Of a stretch of DNA of 8,197 bases, positions 1 through 5,877 are shown in pieces. The notes under the pieces were generated by a model. That model saw only the letters and a program-made list of their open reading frames with translations, did not search any database and was not told where the DNA came from. The DNA lies in assembly GCA_964422685.1 (NCBI GenBank), contig CAYRCG010000096.1:1-8197 (forward strand), read 5' to 3'. The DNA comes from Syntrophomonas sp964422685. GTDB taxonomy: Bacteria; Bacillota; Syntrophomonadia; Syntrophomonadales; Syntrophomonadaceae. The position numbers and the translations under genes were made by a program. Position 1 is the stretch's first letter. Each line of letters opens with the position of its first letter.

Positions 1-16
1 GATTTTTAGGGGGTTT

Positions 17-52
17 ATGTCATTGCGAGGAGCGGAGCGACGTGGCAATCTT
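17..52. repeat. short interspersed palindromic repeat (ATTGCGAGGAGCGGAGCGA type)
   Basis: This is an imperfect palindrome. ATTGC at 22-26 is complementary to GCAAT at 45-49, and the middle is rich in GAGCGGAGCGA. The pattern TGTCATTGCGAGGAGCG...GGCAATCT is one I recognise as a common dispersed short repeat in many bacterial genomes. It lies four bases past the stop codon of the cyclase gene, in the 3' region of that transcript. It has no run of T on either side, so it would be a poor intrinsic terminator. A degraded relative is at 3874-3897. That it is dispersed through this genome is inference. Confidence 0.7.
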
Positions 53-55
53 CCC

Positions 56-1969
56 CTACTTGAAGCCCTTGTCCTGTGATTTTTCAAAATGCAGGTCCAG
101 ATCGATAAAAGAATAGACTTTAATGGGATGAGTAAAACCTTTTACTAATTCCTCACCTACATACTGTAAGGATGACTTGCATTCTCCCTCTGGCAGCAAT
201 ACATAAGAACGCTCGGAAACTAGAACTAAGGTTTCGAAGAGCTTGGTTAATGCTTCGACCCGGGAGGCCAGGTTAGCATCCTCGCCTATCAAGGTATAAT
301 CCATCCGTTCCGGGCTGCCGACATTGCCTACTACTACCGGTCCGGTATTAATACCGACAGCCACCAGCAAAGGAACCGCACCCTGTTCCGCCCACTTCCG
401 ATTTAATTCTGCCACCTTGGTTTGAATCTCACGGGCTACCTTGACCGCCCTTTCCACATGATCCTCGAAATAGATGGGGGCCCCGAAAAAAGCCATAAGA
501 CCATCACCTAGATATTTGTCTAGGGTACCGCCATGGTTCTGGATAGAGTCAGTCATCGCGGTCAGGTATTCATTCAACCGACTGATTACATCCACCGGGT
601 CCTTGTTTTCGCTGAAGGCGGTAAAACCGCGGATATCCGCAAACATGATAGTAACAACCTGTTTCTTGCCACCTAGGGAAATTTCGTCCGGATTTTTCAA
701 GAGTTCATCTACCACATCTGCGGAAACATAGCGAGAAAACATGGCTTTGGTTTTGCGTCTGCCCAGTTCCGCCTGGATAAATTCACCGGCGGTCACTACC
801 ACATAAGTAAGCAAGATAAGGAAAAGTGGTGGTGCCAAGCTGAGCCATACATGCTGATACTCCCATAGACTATATCCCGAAGCGACAGTCACCAATGCTA
901 CCAGGATGGTCCCAATTAATCCTTTCCAGGGACCGCGCTCCTTTACCACCAGTGCAGTAAGAAGTCCTACCAGCAGTAGGAAGGCTATATTAAAAGGCTG
1001 ATTGGCTGTTTGGTACCAGGCATCTTCCAAAAAAGTTTGGACAATTGAGGCATGGATCTCCACTCCCGGGGTATCCAAAGCCCCGCCTATTACCATATTG
1101 CTCGTGGTATAGGGAGTAGCTTTAAAATCATGATCCTCCGGTGTTATCGTGCCGATAAGTATGATTTTATCTTGAAAATAGCTAGGGGGGATTTTACCTT
1201 CTATAACATCGGCATAGCTGATGGTTTTAAAGGTGGCCTTAGGTCCCCAAAATTTTATCATAGCCTGGTTTAGGGGATTTATCGGTATGGCTTTTTTCCC
1301 TACGCGAAGTAGGCCTGTCTCGAGTTCTAGATCTTCGTAGTCAATGTTTTGGGCTGCCATAGCAGTAGCTATAGCCAGGCTGGGAAAGGGAACTTCAAAG
1401 CTATTCACATCTACTAAGGTAGAGCGTCTTACCCTTTGATCGATATCAGTTGGGGTGTTAACAAATCCTAGACCAGCAGTGCCGGCCATAAGTTCTGGCA
1501 GGGGGGGCTCGAAACCTTGAACAAGTTCACCATCCTCGTCTTCCCCAAAGGTGAATTTGGCGGCGAGTATAACCCGGCCATGCTTTTCAATAGCCCGGGC
1601 GAAGGCTTGGTCCTCCTGTTCCCCCTGGGCGGCATTGAAGGTAAGGTCAAAGCTTACGGCTTTTGCCTGTGCCAAATTTTCCAACAGCCGGGCGTGAAGG
1701 GAGCGAGGCCAAGCGGGTGGCCCCAATCGCGAGATAGAGTTATCGTCAATGGCTATTATTACGACATTCTCACCGGGAGAAGAAGTCCCCTTAAAACGGA
1801 AAAAAGCATCGTAAAGTCCCAAGTCGGTACGAATAAACAAGCCCAGCATTACTGCAGCCTGTATAAGCAAAAATAGCAGGAAAGGCATAAAGAACTTTAG
1901 GCGGTAGATGTCAGCGAGTATTCTTTTCGGATTCTTTTTTTCGGTCGATTGGGATTGTATTATCGCCAT
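56..1969 (-). CDS. CHASE2-domain class III adenylate cyclase
   Basis: Membrane-bound class III nucleotidyl cyclase of 637 residues, expected to make cAMP from ATP. Residues about 26-46 form a first membrane helix. A CHASE2 extracytoplasmic sensor domain follows (about 47-320), then three closely spaced membrane helices (about 326-342, 349-366, 374-394). The cytoplasmic catalytic domain is at about 436-615. The metal-binding aspartates are D445 (FADIRGFT) and D489 (KYLGDG). The transition-state pair is N566 and R570 (ANLASR). Lys485 and Thr559 occupy the purine-selecting positions, the Lys/Thr pair found in CyaC-type adenylate cyclases, which favours ATP over GTP. All catalytic residues are present, so it should be active as a homodimer. 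The ligand sensed by CHASE2 is unknown. It starts with ATG 52 bases after minC on the same strand, with only a weak AAAGGG upstream, so cotranscription with the min genes is likely but not certain. Confidence 0.93.
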   Translation of the reverse strand: MAIIQSQSTEKKNPKRILADIYRLKFFMPFLLFLLIQAAVMLGLFIRTDLGLYDAFFRFKGTSSPGENVVIIAIDDNSISRLGPPAWPRSLHARLLENLAQAKAVSFDLTFNAAQGEQEDQAFARAIEKHGRVILAAKFTFGEDEDGELVQGFEPPLPELMAGTAGLGFVNTPTDIDQRVRRSTLVDVNSFEVPFPSLAIATAMAAQNIDYEDLELETGLLRVGKKAIPINPLNQAMIKFWGPKATFKTISYADVIEGKIPPSYFQDKIILIGTITPEDHDFKATPYTTSNMVIGGALDTPGVEIHASIVQTFLEDAWYQTANQPFNIAFLLLVGLLTALVVKERGPWKGLIGTILVALVTVASGYSLWEYQHVWLSLAPPLFLILLTYVVVTAGEFIQAELGRRKTKAMFSRYVSADVVDELLKNPDEISLGGKKQVVTIMFADIRGFTAFSENKDPVDVISRLNEYLTAMTDSIQNHGGTLDKYLGDGLMAFFGAPIYFEDHVERAVKVAREIQTKVAELNRKWAEQGAVPLLVAVGINTGPVVVGNVGSPERMDYTLIGEDANLASRVEALTKLFETLVLVSERSYVLLPEGECKSSLQYVGEELVKGFTHPIKVYSFIDLDLHFEKSQDKGFK

Positions 1970-2021
1970 AACGCCCTTTCCCCAATTTAATTCCGATTCC
2001 GACTATAGCATTAATAGCCTA

Positions 2022-2618
2022 TTAATCCTGTAAGACATTGCGGGGGAAATAGGTCTTGATACAGATGTTTTCCCCATCCCAGTAGGCTATTTCAGGATGG
2101 GGAATTTTATCGGCGTCTTCCGGAGAACGGGAGAGCCGGTCACCAATCCTAATCTGCCCCGGGGTAAGGCTAAGGGCAAAAATACGGCAATTCATATCGC
2201 CATAACAACCAGCATGAACGATTCCATTTAGTCTACCTAGGACGATTATATCTCCGGCAGCTAATATTTCGGCGCTTTCATGCACATCGCCCCAAATGAT
2301 TACCGAGCCTTCCGAATGTAATTTTTGGCCGCTTCTTAAGTTGCGGTAGACGACCAGGTCCTTCGAGGTGCTTTTGGCTTTAACCGGCACTTCACGATTA
2401 TTCATGATCATACCATGTTGCAAACAAAGTTCCTGCAAGGAAGCAATTTGGGAATGGCTTAGTTTTTTTAGTCCTTCCCCCCTAAACAAGACTTGAGAGC
2501 CATTAAACAATTGCTTATTTGTACTCAGTTTTTCTGCCAAAAAAGCTCGGTATTCAGCAAAAGTGCCTGAGCCGAAGACAAACACCAGATTGGTATTTAA
2601 GCCTTTTATTTTTATCAT
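2022..2618 (-). CDS. minC: septum site-determining protein MinC
   Basis: Inhibitor of FtsZ ring assembly, recruited to the membrane by MinD so that division is blocked away from midcell. The protein has 198 residues, somewhat shorter than the roughly 225-230 of E. coli and B. subtilis MinC. Residues about 1-80 form the divergent N-terminal FtsZ-acting domain. Residues about 87-195 form the C-terminal beta-helix, with the RSGQ motif (95-98) used for MinD binding and the well conserved stretch G110-D111...AAGDIIVLGRLNGIVHAG (120-137). The ATG start is 8 bases after the minE stop, and its Shine-Dalgarno (AAAGGGCAGG) lies inside the end of minE, which suggests translational coupling. It is the third gene of the set rather than the usual first. 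The identification is firm because of the C-terminal domain; the N-terminal domain is weakly conserved, as is normal for this family. Confidence 0.95.
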   Translation of the reverse strand: MIKIKGLNTNLVFVFGSGTFAEYRAFLAEKLSTNKQLFNGSQVLFRGEGLKKLSHSQIASLQELCLQHGMIMNNREVPVKAKSTSKDLVVYRNLRSGQKLHSEGSVIIWGDVHESAEILAAGDIIVLGRLNGIVHAGCYGDMNCRIFALSLTPGQIRIGDRLSRSPEDADKIPHPEIAYWDGENICIKTYFPRNVLQD

Positions 2619-2626
2619 GATTAATA

Positions 2627-2872
2627 TTACCTGCCCTTTAAAGGTATATTTATATCTAGGGCCGAGTGCCGGCCCTCGCGGATTATCTTAACTTCCGGGC
2701 GCCCTTCTATCTCCACATGGCGCGTAATAACCTCAAGGATTTCCTCCTTAAGTGTTTCCATTAGCAGGGAGGAGGTGCCAGTCCTGTCATGGGTTAGAAC
2801 CACGCGTAGGCGATCATTAGCTTGCTTACGGCTGGAACTATCCTCAAAGATCCTTTTTAGAAAACTTAACAC
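2627..2872 (-). CDS. minE: cell division topological specificity factor MinE
   Basis: MinE stimulates the MinD ATPase and drives MinCD off the membrane, which places the division site at midcell. The protein has 81 residues, a normal length. The N-terminal MLSFLKRIF (1-9) is the amphipathic membrane-targeting segment. RLRVVLTHDR (21-30) is the MinD-contacting strand/helix. The rest (about 36-79, LKEEILEVITRHVEIEG...) is the dimerising topological-specificity domain. The start codon is GTG (2870-2872 on the reverse strand). GGAGGG stands 6 bases before it, overlapping the end of minD, and no in-frame ATG fits better. Its presence indicates the MinE-based system rather than one using only DivIVA/MinJ. 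Confidence 0.95.
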   Translation of the reverse strand: MLSFLKRIFEDSSSRKQANDRLRVVLTHDRTGTSSLLMETLKEEILEVITRHVEIEGRPEVKIIREGRHSALDINIPLKGR

Positions 2873-2885
2873 TTTAATCCCTCCT

Positions 2886-3707
2886 CTATTGCTTGGAAAA
2901 TAGATTGCGTCCTAGATTACGGATTCTTCCCCAGAAGGAATCTTCTTCAAAATTGGGGAAATCAATTTGTTGACCTAGAAGGCGGTGGGCAATGCTATTA
3001 AAGGCGAGCCCTGCCTCTGAACGCTCATTTAATACTATAGGCTCACCTTTATTGGTAGAAATAAGCACCTTCTTGTCTTCGGGGACTATGCCCAGCAAGC
3101 CGATGCCGAGGTGTTCCATTAAATCGTCTATGCTTAACATATCACCGCTTCTGACCATATTGGCTTGCAGGCGGTTTATGACCAGCATTATATCCTTAAA
3201 CTGCGCTGATTCTAACATACCAATAATACGATCTGCATCCCTAACAGCGGATACTTCAGGATTAGTTACTACTATAGCCTTATCAGCCGCAGCGATAGCA
3301 TTCCTAAAACCTTGTTCTATACCAGCAGGGCAATCGATAAATATGTAATCGAACTCCGGTCTAAGCTGTCGGCATATTTCTTGCACCTGTTCGGGGGTTA
3401 TATCGTCTTTATTCCGAGTTTGCGCTGCCGGCAACATATAAAGTTCGGGAAAGCGCTTGTCTTTTACTAGCGCCTGCTTTAAAGTGCACTCACCTTCTAT
3501 AACCTGAACAATATCATAGATTATACGGTTTTCTAGGCCGAGGATTAGATCTAGCTTTTTTAATCCGATATCCAAATCCATAACGGCGACTTTATAGCCC
3601 TCACGAGCTAAGGCACTAGAGACATTGGCAACTGTAGTAGTTTTACCAACTCCGCCCTTGCCCGAAGTCACTACTATTACGGTACCGTTTGTAGTTGTTT
3701 TTTCCAT
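2886..3707 (-). CDS. minD: septum site-determining ATPase MinD
   Basis: ParA/MinD-family ATPase of 273 residues that binds the membrane in its ATP dimer form and recruits MinC and MinE. The deviant Walker A box GKGGVGKTT is at residues 16-24, with signature lysine K17 and K22. Switch II DCPAGIE is at 125-131, TNPEVSAVRDADR at 148-160, and PEDKKVL at 209-215. The last residues (about 256-273, SFWGRIRNLGRNLFSK) form a basic amphipathic helix matching the membrane-targeting tail. The usual switch I motif DIGLRNLD reads DIGLKKLD (46-53), so the normally conserved Asn is Lys51. The ATG at 3707 is preceded 10 bases upstream by GGGGGAGG (3718-3725 on the reverse strand). It is the first gene of the minD-minE-minC block, so the operon promoter should lie in 3708-4000. 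I did not find a consensus one there. Confidence 0.96.
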   Translation of the reverse strand: MEKTTTNGTVIVVTSGKGGVGKTTTVANVSSALAREGYKVAVMDLDIGLKKLDLILGLENRIIYDIVQVIEGECTLKQALVKDKRFPELYMLPAAQTRNKDDITPEQVQEICRQLRPEFDYIFIDCPAGIEQGFRNAIAAADKAIVVTNPEVSAVRDADRIIGMLESAQFKDIMLVINRLQANMVRSGDMLSIDDLMEHLGIGLLGIVPEDKKVLISTNKGEPIVLNERSEAGLAFNSIAHRLLGQQIDFPNFEEDSFWGRIRNLGRNLFSKQ

Positions 3708-3856
3708 GTGGAAATGGCCTCCCCCATTCTAATAAATAAATTCTCGAATGGCGATTAATTTAGGATAACCTGCAATTATCATCCTGAAGGCTACTAAGGG
3801 ACTTGCCAAAAGGCTAGCATTGAAGAACCTTATATAATCTAGCCCAGGGAAGATGA

Positions 3857-3872
3857 CAAACGCTATCGTTTG
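3857..3872. repeat. short perfect hairpin next to degenerate repeat
   Basis: CAAACG at 3857-3862 and CGTTTG at 3867-3872 are perfect inverted repeats around a CTAT loop. The hairpin directly abuts the degenerate CATTGC repeat at 3874-3897, so the two may be one eroded element. There is no T run after it, so it is not a convincing terminator. Its function is unknown. Confidence 0.5.
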
Positions 3873-3873
3873 C

Positions 3874-3897
3874 CATTGCAGGCGTAGCGAGGCAACC
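3874..3897. repeat. degenerate copy of the CATTGCGAGG-type short repeat
   Basis: CATTGCAGGCGTAGCGAGGCAACC aligns with the repeat at 21-50. Both share CATTGC, AGG, AGCGA and GGCAA in the same order; this copy is shorter and has substitutions. Its ends, TTGCC (3870-3874) and GGCAA (3891-3895), are complementary, as expected for this palindromic family. It lies in the divergent intergenic region between minD and the PPSR gene. I infer common origin from the shared order of blocks; a chance match is possible but less likely. Confidence 0.5.
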
Positions 3898-4160
3898 TAT
3901 GTTTCATTGTTTACCTAAATCCGCCATCGAAGGTAAAGATTCTACTTTATTGTAAATGATATTTGTGCGGGAATAAACCGCTAATTTATAAAAGTGATGT
4001 GGCAGGGAAGCAAAAGCAAGTTTTGACATTTTAAAGAATAGCGGTTAGAGGGGACTAAAAGGAGGAAAAACTAAGGGTTTCGTAGAATAAGTTAATAGTG
4101 AATTATGGTGAATTGAAATATAACGGGGGAAAGAATAATAGTTTAGAGGAGGACGATACT

Positions 4161-4988
4161 ATGGCAGATAAGTTGCATATTTTCGCAGTATCTGATTCAG
4201 TTGGCGAAACCGCGGAAAGAATTGCTGTGGCTTCAGTATTACAATTCAAGCTCGATCGGAATATTACTCGTTTCTCCAGGGTTACCAAAGAAGAGCAGGT
4301 GGAAAAAATAATTGAACAAGCTATTGAAAACGATGCAATTATTATTTACACCATCGTTAAACCGGAATTATCGCGATTTCTCGATGAAAGCGCCCGGATA
4401 AAACAGGTCATTGCGGTAAATGTTATGGCCCCTCTATTCGATGCCATCCAGTTTAAAACCGGGCAAAAACCGGAATATATTACCGGTTTGACTCATGCGC
4501 TGGATGATCAATATTTTAACCGCATGAAGGCAATAGAATACGCCATTGAACACGATAACGGACAGAATATCGATACTATTCGCGATGCAGACTTAATAGT
4601 CTTAGGGTTGCCTAGGACTTCTAAAACCCCACTGGCGATGCATTTGGCCAATTTAGGGATAAAGGTAGCTAACTATCCCATACTTATGGACACCGAGATT
4701 CCGCAAGAAATTATTGACCTTAAGGGCCGGGTTCCGATGGTGGGGCTTACCATCGATATAGATACCCTTATGGAATTACGCAAAGAAAGATTTAGGAGTT
4801 TTGACCTGCCTGTTGATATCGAGACCTTGGATGATTTGGTTGCGGAGGAACTGGATAACGCTTATAGGATTTATGCCAGACTAAAATGCCTGGTAATTGA
4901 TGTTACCCTCGATGATATCGAAGAGGTGGGTAATACTATAACGCATAAGTTTAACTTGCCTTTACGCATCACTCACCACAGATTTTAG
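4161..4988 (+). CDS. pyruvate, phosphate dikinase regulatory protein (PPSR family)
   Basis: Bifunctional cytoplasmic serine/threonine kinase and phosphorylase of the PPSR (DUF299, YqfL/YdiA) family. Such proteins switch pyruvate,phosphate dikinase (or PEP synthase) off with ADP and on with phosphate, controlling the pyruvate-PEP step. The chosen ATG gives 275 residues, the usual family length. It has AGAGGAGGA at 4145-4153, 8 bases upstream, and begins with the typical IFAVSDSVGETAE (7-19). A longer frame opens at a GTG at 4098 but lacks a ribosome binding site. The P-loop-like motif is GLPRTSKTP at 149-157, where most relatives have Ser in place of P151. YFNRMKAIEYAIEHDNG (118-134) and the C-terminal half are also typical. 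No dikinase gene is visible nearby, so which enzyme it controls, PPDK or PEP synthase, cannot be told from context. PPDK is more usual in Clostridia. Confidence 0.93.
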   Translation: MADKLHIFAVSDSVGETAERIAVASVLQFKLDRNITRFSRVTKEEQVEKIIEQAIENDAIIIYTIVKPELSRFLDESARIKQVIAVNVMAPLFDAIQFKTGQKPEYITGLTHALDDQYFNRMKAIEYAIEHDNGQNIDTIRDADLIVLGLPRTSKTPLAMHLANLGIKVANYPILMDTEIPQEIIDLKGRVPMVGLTIDIDTLMELRKERFRSFDLPVDIETLDDLVAEELDNAYRIYARLKCLVIDVTLDDIEEVGNTITHKFNLPLRITHHRF

Positions 4989-5037
4989 AAACACTAAGGT
5001 GCATCTTCGGATAATTCAATCATTATACAAGAACCAA

Positions 5038-5074
5038 GAACAGGGAATGACTAATTTTAGGTTATTCCCTGTTC
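5038..5074 (+). terminator. strong hairpin after the PPSR gene
   Basis: GAACAGGGAAT (5038-5048) pairs perfectly with ATTCCCTGTTC (5064-5074). The stem can extend inward through G-U, A-U and C-G pairs to leave a loop of about 9 bases. It starts 49 bases after the PPSR stop codon. The downstream sequence CATCATTTACG has only a short T run, so it is a candidate terminator or 3'-end stabiliser rather than a textbook intrinsic terminator. Confidence 0.6.
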
Positions 5075-5202
5075 ATCATTTACGCCCTCAGGCTATATGA
5101 TTACATAAAATTAGGATTAGGGGAGATAATATTTAGAACAAAAGTTTAACTCCTGTCGGAGAATTGTTTATAGCATACAAGAGTTTATCCACGGGAAAAC
5201 CT

Positions 5203-5209
5203 AAGGAGG
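5203..5209 (+). promoter_or_regulatory. strong ribosome binding site for the 91-residue protein
   Basis: AAGGAGG stands 7 bases before the ATG at 5217. This decides the start against the internal Met codon nine residues in, which has no such site. The 5075-5202 stretch upstream has no promoter pair I would trust. Confidence 0.75.
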
Positions 5210-5216
5210 AAAGATA

Positions 5217-5492
5217 ATGCATAACAAAACAGGTAAGATTATGACTAAGGGCGACTTTTTGCAAAATAGTCTTTATTCCAAAGAGGAATACGAAGGTTTA
5301 TTAGTGAGTGCAGATAGCAATCAGGGAGTTTACAATATCGGAATTGAGTTAGGCAACAACCAGATACTTTTAATAGACCAGGCTAGAGATAGCGAAGTCC
5401 ATGAACGGGTCCATATGTGGATGCCGCAGATACAGGAAATACAAAGAAGATATGGTTATGGGGGGGATTTGGCTAATTATTCCCAGTCCTAA
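5217..5492 (+). CDS. small protein of unknown function, first of a paralogous pair
   Basis: A 91-residue soluble protein that I do not recognise. It has no signal peptide, membrane segment, cysteine motif or obvious catalytic motif. Its core at residues 27-42 (GLLVSADSNQGVYNIG) and its C-terminal helix with W68, I72, I75 and Y79 recur in the next gene (29-43; W69, I73, I76, Y80). The two proteins are therefore clear paralogs that align with a single one-residue gap from the G-L-L motif onward. The order beta hairpin, central strand with DQARDSE, then a charged amphipathic helix suggests a small alpha/beta fold, which is a guess from pattern only. An excellent AAGGAGG, together with the conservation shared with the neighbour, argues that it is real and well translated. 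It is probably cotranscribed with the following gene, 38 bases on. Confidence 0.8.
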   Translation: MHNKTGKIMTKGDFLQNSLYSKEEYEGLLVSADSNQGVYNIGIELGNNQILLIDQARDSEVHERVHMWMPQIQEIQRRYGYGGDLANYSQS

Positions 5493-5512
5493 CCCGTTAT
5501 TAAAGTAATATT

Positions 5513-5521
5513 GAAAGGAGG
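5513..5521 (+). promoter_or_regulatory. ribosome binding site for the 88-residue protein
   Basis: GAAAGGAGG ends 9 bases before the ATG at 5531. A nearer ATG at 5526 reads directly into TAA (ATGTAATG), so it cannot be the start; the second ATG overlaps that stop codon. Confidence 0.75.
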
Positions 5522-5530
5522 AATTATGTA

Positions 5531-5797
5531 ATGTCAAAAGTTGAGGCTTATGAAACTCCTATAATGAGTCTGGAGGAATTCAATGTCGGGCTATTGGAAA
5601 AGGATCGCATTCCCGGTTTGCTTATCCGTTCCGACGAGCAAGGCTTCTATAACATAGGGGTGCAGATTAATGAACGGGAGGTAGTAAAGGTGGCATCAGC
5701 TATGGAAGATGACGCCATGTATAAAATCCAATTCTGGGCAGACAAAATCAATCAGATTAAAGAACAATACAAAGAGCGTGAACCGCAGCTTAAATAA
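5531..5797 (+). CDS. small protein of unknown function, second of a paralogous pair
   Basis: An 88-residue, highly charged soluble protein of unknown function, paralogous to the one just upstream. Shared features are the MxxxxF start of the alignable part (12-17), the core GLLIRSDEQGFYNIG (29-43), an acidic turn (EDDAM, 59-63), and a C-terminal helix with W69, I73, I76 and Y80. It ends in a Glu/Lys-rich tail. No membrane segment, metal-binding cluster or known enzyme motif is visible. The DNA of the two copies has drifted far more than the protein core, so the duplication is old and both copies appear to be kept under selection. A GC-rich hairpin follows directly after the stop. The two could form a heterodimer or a matched regulatory pair, but that is speculation. 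Confidence 0.8.
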   Translation: MSKVEAYETPIMSLEEFNVGLLEKDRIPGLLIRSDEQGFYNIGVQINEREVVKVASAMEDDAMYKIQFWADKINQIKEQYKEREPQLK

Positions 5798-5800
5798 AGA

Positions 5801-5826
5801 GGGGATGACATCCCCCTATAATTTTC
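5801..5826 (+). terminator. hairpin terminator after the small-protein pair
   Basis: GGGGAT (5801-5806) and ATCCCC (5810-5815) form a GC-rich stem around a GAC loop, three bases after the stop codon of the second small gene. CTATAATTTTC follows, which supplies a partial T run. It is short but well placed to end the two-gene transcript. Confidence 0.55.
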
Positions 5827-5835
5827 ACACATAAT

Positions 5836-5871
5836 CCCTCCCCTGTTCTATAATAATGTAATAGGGGGGGG
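5836..5871 (+). promoter_or_regulatory. G8 ribosome binding tract able to pair with upstream C-rich stretch
   Basis: Eight G residues at 5864-5871, 6 bases before the ATG at 5878, serve as the ribosome binding site of the DUF4013 gene. CCCTCCCC at 5836-5843 can pair with all eight (one G-U), leaving a 20-base AT-rich loop. That loop contains TATAAT at 5849-5854, which could be a -10 box, though no good -35 stands before it. In a read-through transcript the pairing would hide the ribosome binding site; in one starting just after the TATAAT it could not form. The pairing is seen in the sequence; any regulatory use is inference. Confidence 0.35.
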
Positions 5872-5877
5872 TTATTA

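Larger units (their letters stand above)
3708..4160. other. divergent intergenic region between minD and the PPSR gene
   Basis: These 453 bases contain no ORF that I believe. They must carry the promoters of both the min block (minus strand) and the PPSR gene (plus strand). On the plus strand, TTGACA at 4023-4028 is a perfect -35 match, but the sequence 16-17 bases downstream (TTAGAG/TAGAGG) is a poor -10. A strong Shine-Dalgarno-like AAAAGGAGG at 4057-4065 has no start codon at a usable distance. On the minus strand I found a GATAAT (3775-3780) and a TTGGCA (3804-3809), but they are 23 bases apart, too far for a standard promoter. The region also holds the hairpin and degenerate repeat listed separately. 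Confidence 0.6.

Noticed and set aside
1517..1876. Plus-strand open frame of 119 residues inside the cyclase gene
   Set aside because: It lies wholly within the well-supported CHASE2 coding region on the opposite strand and has no recognisable domain.
2992..3348. Plus-strand open frame of 118 residues inside minD
   Set aside because: It is antisense to conserved MinD motifs, and its Ser-rich composition is what the complement of a real gene gives.
3775..3809. Minus-strand promoter for minD made of TTGGCA and GATAAT
   Set aside because: The two hexamers are 23 bases apart, too far for a standard sigma-A promoter.
4098..4160. N-terminal extension of the PPSR protein from a GTG at 4098
   Set aside because: There is no ribosome binding site before 4098. 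The extension is low-complexity and lacks family similarity, whereas ATG 4161 has an excellent AGAGGAGGA and matches the family's normal start.
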